The notes under the pieces were generated by a model that was not told where the DNA came from, ran no database searches, and was given only the letters and a program-made list of their open reading frames with translations. A stretch of 28,807 nt of DNA, from positions 1 to 28,807 of the IMG/VR virus record IMGVR_UViG_3300042924_000585; one strand, given 5' to 3'. Made by a program: the position numbers and the translations under genes. Positions 26,968 to 28,807 of the stretch are shown here, one piece after another; position 1 is the first letter of the stretch, and each line of letters begins with the position of its first letter. This stretch comes from a virus.

Positions 26968-27532
26968 TTAATATTTTTTTAAGTCTTTGTATTAATTTAG
27001 GCTTCTCTTGTTCAAAAGCTGGTATTAAATATGGTTGAGGTCTTATGCCATTTCTTAATATTTTTATAGCTAAAAACCTTGCTAATTTTTCATCTTGTTC
27101 CGCCTTTGTTGCTTTCCCTCCTAATCTTCTACCAGTTTTAACACTATAAGTTCCAGCTAATCCTTTCCTTTTTACCCACAAAGTTAAAGCCTTAATCATA
27201 TCATCTAAACTACCACTTCCGCTTCCTTTAAATGTAGCTGCATATTGTTCGTAGCCAGTTGGTATTGAAACTTTACCACCAGTACCAAATTCTACATATG
27301 CTCCATAAGAAGCCCCAACTTCTACATAGTGAGTTAATTTATCTTTTGATGTAGCGTGAATACTTTGTCTTAATGTGCCTAAATTTACTGGAGCAAGTCT
27401 TTTGGCAGCTTTCTCAATATTTAAAGCGGAAGCAGAAATCTCTTTAGCTAATTCTGTGCTAACATTTTTCTCTATATCCTTTAACTTTTTTTCAAGTCTT
27501 GGTATTCCAGATAAGTCTATTCCGAATCCCAT
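26960..27532 (-). CDS. HK97 gp10-like tail component (190 aa)
   Basis: The N-terminal half matches the gp10 family: LEKKLKDIEKNVSTELAKEI, AKRLAPVNLGTLRQSIHAT, HYVEVGASYGAYVEFGTGGK. The AP...G.L..SI......YVE.GT motif is the family hallmark. A charged insertion follows (about 110-150), and the C-terminal RPQPYLIPAFEQEKPKLIQR is the typical end. It lies between connector and tail terminator and likely completes the neck or tail. Overlaps: 1 bp upstream, 8 bp downstream. Confidence 0.88.
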   Translation of the reverse strand: MGFGIDLSGIPRLEKKLKDIEKNVSTELAKEISASALNIEKAAKRLAPVNLGTLRQSIHATSKDKLTHYVEVGASYGAYVEFGTGGKVSIPTGYEQYAATFKGSGSGSLDDMIKALTLWVKRKGLAGTYSVKTGRRLGGKATKAEQDEKLARFLAIKILRNGIRPQPYLIPAFEQEKPKLIQRLKKILNA

Positions 27533-27873
27533 TATCTATAAATTATAATTTCATAGAATCTATGTTGGTTCTCTACATCCTTGATAGAGTGAATCGTGTA
27601 TCTTGATCCTTCCACCTCAACCTCGTAAACATCCGTAATAGTAACCCCAAAACGAATATAAAGCCTCATTCTTTGGTCAAATTGCAATTCCGACTCTCCA
27701 ACACTTCTAACCTTGTCATCTGGTCTTAAATCGCCCCAAACTGTGCCTTGTAGGGCAAAAGTCGTAGTATATCCACCTTGACCATCGCTTGTGCGAGTTG
27801 GTGCATATAACAAGACTTCTCTTGTCATTGTATTAGCGTCTATATAAATCGATTTAGCTTTACCTAATTTCAT
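27532..27873 (-). CDS. Head-tail adaptor (SPP1 gp16-like closure protein, 113 aa)
   Basis: The pattern MTREVLLYAPTRTSDGQGGY, LQGTVWGDLRPDDKVRSVGE and the C-terminal FDQRMRLYIRFG.. with YTIHSIKDVENQHRFYEIII are those of phage head-tail joining/closure proteins. R..D..GG....W....A.LRP......E......R...R is the family mark. It overlaps the gp10-like gene by one base and follows the connector by one base. Confidence 0.85.
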   Translation of the reverse strand: MKLGKAKSIYIDANTMTREVLLYAPTRTSDGQGGYTTTFALQGTVWGDLRPDDKVRSVGESELQFDQRMRLYIRFGVTITDVYEVEVEGSRYTIHSIKDVENQHRFYEIIIYR

Positions 27874-27874
27874 A

Positions 27875-28414
27875 CTATAATATTGGGGAAACTCTTGTCC
27901 ATCTTTGACAAGCCTTCCATGATTTATTACAAATTCCAGTATCAGAATCTAAGCCTCTATTCTCGTAGTCATAACTTACTTGGTCTAAGATAGCTACCTT
28001 TAAATCCGTTGGTATTGTTGTATAACCGCTTGTGTAAGTTGCCTTTAGGTTTGCGTACTTAGGATATACTAATTTAGGAAACTTATCGCCTATTAATTGA
28101 TAGTTAGTGCCAGTTACCTCTATTCCTTCTTGCTCCATATCGTATAACTTAAATGAAGCCGTTACTGGACCGAATGGCATCTCAAAATTACCTCCAATGT
28201 TATTGAAAAATATGACCATTGCTTTAGGCACTAAGTTTAAACCAGTTGCCATCTCAATTGCTTCTCTTGCTTGTGTAATAAGCGTTGAGAATAAAGTATC
28301 TTCTGTTGAAGTGCTAACTCTACAATAGGCTTTAGCCTCTGCAACTGTTACTGGCTCTGTTATAGGAGCGTTTGGGGTCGCTGTAAAGTCGTTAATATAA
28401 TTTGAGTATGCCAT
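27875..28414 (-). CDS. Head-tail connector, HK97 gp6-like (179 aa)
   Basis: The opening ITEPVTVAEAKAYCRVSTST, then DTLFSTLITQAREAIEMATG, is the gp6-like connector signature (P.T..EAK..L......D..L..LI..AR...E..TG). It continues with strand segments (VIFFNNIGGNFEMPFGPVTA) and ATYTSGYTTIPTDLKVAILD near the end. It is the first gene after the capsid terminator, with its own leader and a TAAATTTG box. It stacks under the portal. A DNA-binding or closure role is known for the family. Confidence 0.87.
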   Translation of the reverse strand: MAYSNYINDFTATPNAPITEPVTVAEAKAYCRVSTSTEDTLFSTLITQAREAIEMATGLNLVPKAMVIFFNNIGGNFEMPFGPVTASFKLYDMEQEGIEVTGTNYQLIGDKFPKLVYPKYANLKATYTSGYTTIPTDLKVAILDQVSYDYENRGLDSDTGICNKSWKACQRWTRVSPIL

Positions 28415-28426
28415 AATATCTTTTTA

Positions 28427-28434
28427 CAAATTTA
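28427..28434 (-). promoter_or_regulatory. TAAATTTG, -7-like box of the head-tail/tail operon
   Basis: Minus-strand TAAATTTG lies 12 bp before the connector ATG at 28414, just after the capsid terminator, where a promoter for the tail unit is needed. It shares TAAATTTGTAAAA with the site at 17763-17770. No TTTG at -33. Confidence 0.5.
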
Positions 28435-28441
28435 CATTAAT

Positions 28442-28473
28442 TATAATAAAAAACCCCACCGATAAAAGTGGGG
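28442..28473 (-). terminator. Intrinsic terminator after the capsid gene (minus strand)
   Basis: On the minus strand CCCCAC (28473-28468), loop TTTTATCG, GTGGGG (28459-28454), then TTTTTTATTAT. Perfect 6-bp G/C-rich stem with a strong U-tract, 25 bp after the capsid stop at 28498. It ends the head/replication transcription unit. Confidence 0.85.
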
Positions 28474-28497
28474 TTCTTATTTTATATAGGTTAGTTA

Positions 28498-28807
28498 TTA
28501 TCCAACGTTACCCATATCAGCGTAGATAGCTGAAGTAGTCAACATTAAGTTGATGTCTTCGTAACACTCGATACGAGCAGTTACTAAGTTCTTTTGGAAG
28601 TTTTCGCCATTCTCATAAGAGAACTCGATAGCTAATCCTTCAACTTCAACACGCTCTAAGTAAGATGCGTCAAAGATTAACACTTTGTCATCAGTTACCC
28701 AAGAAGCAGATACAACTGGAACACCCCAGATTGTGATACCGCCGTTAGGAGAAACGATTACAGATCCGTTACCAGCATAGTAACCAGCAGCAACAGTAGC
28801 TTTCAAT
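28498..28807 (-). CDS. Major capsid protein, C-terminal part (continues from position 1)
   Basis: The last 102 residues of the capsid protein, ending at the TAA at 28498, with ITIWGVPVVSASWVTDDKVL, the FDASYLERVEVEGLAIEFSY strand and MLTTSAIYADMGNVG at the end. The stretch upstream of 28631 is identical, except for one synonymous base, to that encoded at 1-176. The Met that opens this part in the window is internal; the real start is at 961. See the entry at 1-961. Confidence 0.9.
   Translation of the reverse strand, partial: LKATVAAGYYAGNGSVIVSPNGGITIWGVPVVSASWVTDDKVLIFDASYLERVEVEGLAIEFSYENGENFQKNLVTARIECYEDINLMLTTSAIYADMGNVG

Noticed and set aside
28632-28807. A biological direct terminal repeat at the genome ends
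   Set aside because: The repeat lies in the middle of the capsid gene and would split it; an assembly overlap of a circular genome is simpler.
1-28807. tRNA genes, CRISPR arrays, insertion sequences, diversity-generating retroelement, integrase or lysogeny control
   Set aside because: I looked for cloverleaf-like GC-rich blocks, spaced repeats, transposase or reverse transcriptase motifs and att-like repeats and saw none; the only spaced repeats are the iterons and DnaA-box-like sites.

Overview
The window is almost certainly one complete small tailed-phage genome. Positions 28632-28807 repeat positions 1-176 with a single mismatch, so the sequence closes into a circle of about 28,631 bp, and the cut falls inside the major capsid gene. 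The most likely host is a member of the Bacteroidota. Genes start behind A/T-rich leaders without a purine-rich Shine-Dalgarno, TAnnTTTG boxes of the Bacteroidota -7 type recur just upstream of start codons, and the DNA is A/T-rich. The HK97-type head genes, siphovirus-type tail genes and tape measure of about 510 aa indicate a siphovirus-like particle with a short to medium tail. I see no integrase, repressor, DNA polymerase or replicative helicase, so a virulent phage that borrows the host replisome is the simplest reading.

Every supported gene is on the minus strand, so the map reads from high to low coordinates. Intrinsic terminators divide it into two transcription units. Unit B runs 28414 to 13427: head-tail connectors, tail terminator, tail tube, frameshifted tail chaperones, tape measure, tail tip proteins, a 1170-aa fibre with an S74 self-cleaving chaperone, a lysis cassette with several tiny membrane proteins, endolysin, a metallophosphoesterase, and a HExxH protein. 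It ends at two tandem terminators (13281-13383). Unit A starts at a promoter near 13167-13198: small early genes, a stand-alone DnaA domain IV protein, a putative recombination protein, an SSB-like protein, a cytosine methyltransferase, a replication initiator and its partner, a NinG-like nuclease and a ParB-like protein. It continues through terminase, portal, MuF protein, protease and capsid to a terminator at 28442-28473.

Three things stand out. First, a 252-codon reading frame lies in the +1 frame of the cytosine methyltransferase gene. It spans the catalytic motifs and matches the methyltransferase's N/S-rich repeats with its own (L)PTPT repeats, which suggests a genuine overprinted protein. 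Second, there are two candidate replication-control sites. One is a pair of 11-bp iteron clusters (CATATGCTnnG) beside an A/T-rich hexamer tract inside the initiator gene, as in lambda O. The other is three DnaA-box-like 9-mers spaced exactly 13 bp apart in the Unit A promoter, in a phage that carries its own DnaA DNA-binding domain. Third, a 47-nt GC-rich hairpin with a U-tract sits directly before the initiator start codon. Several genes of 15-58 codons, joined to neighbours by ATGA or TAATG overlaps, are also annotated.
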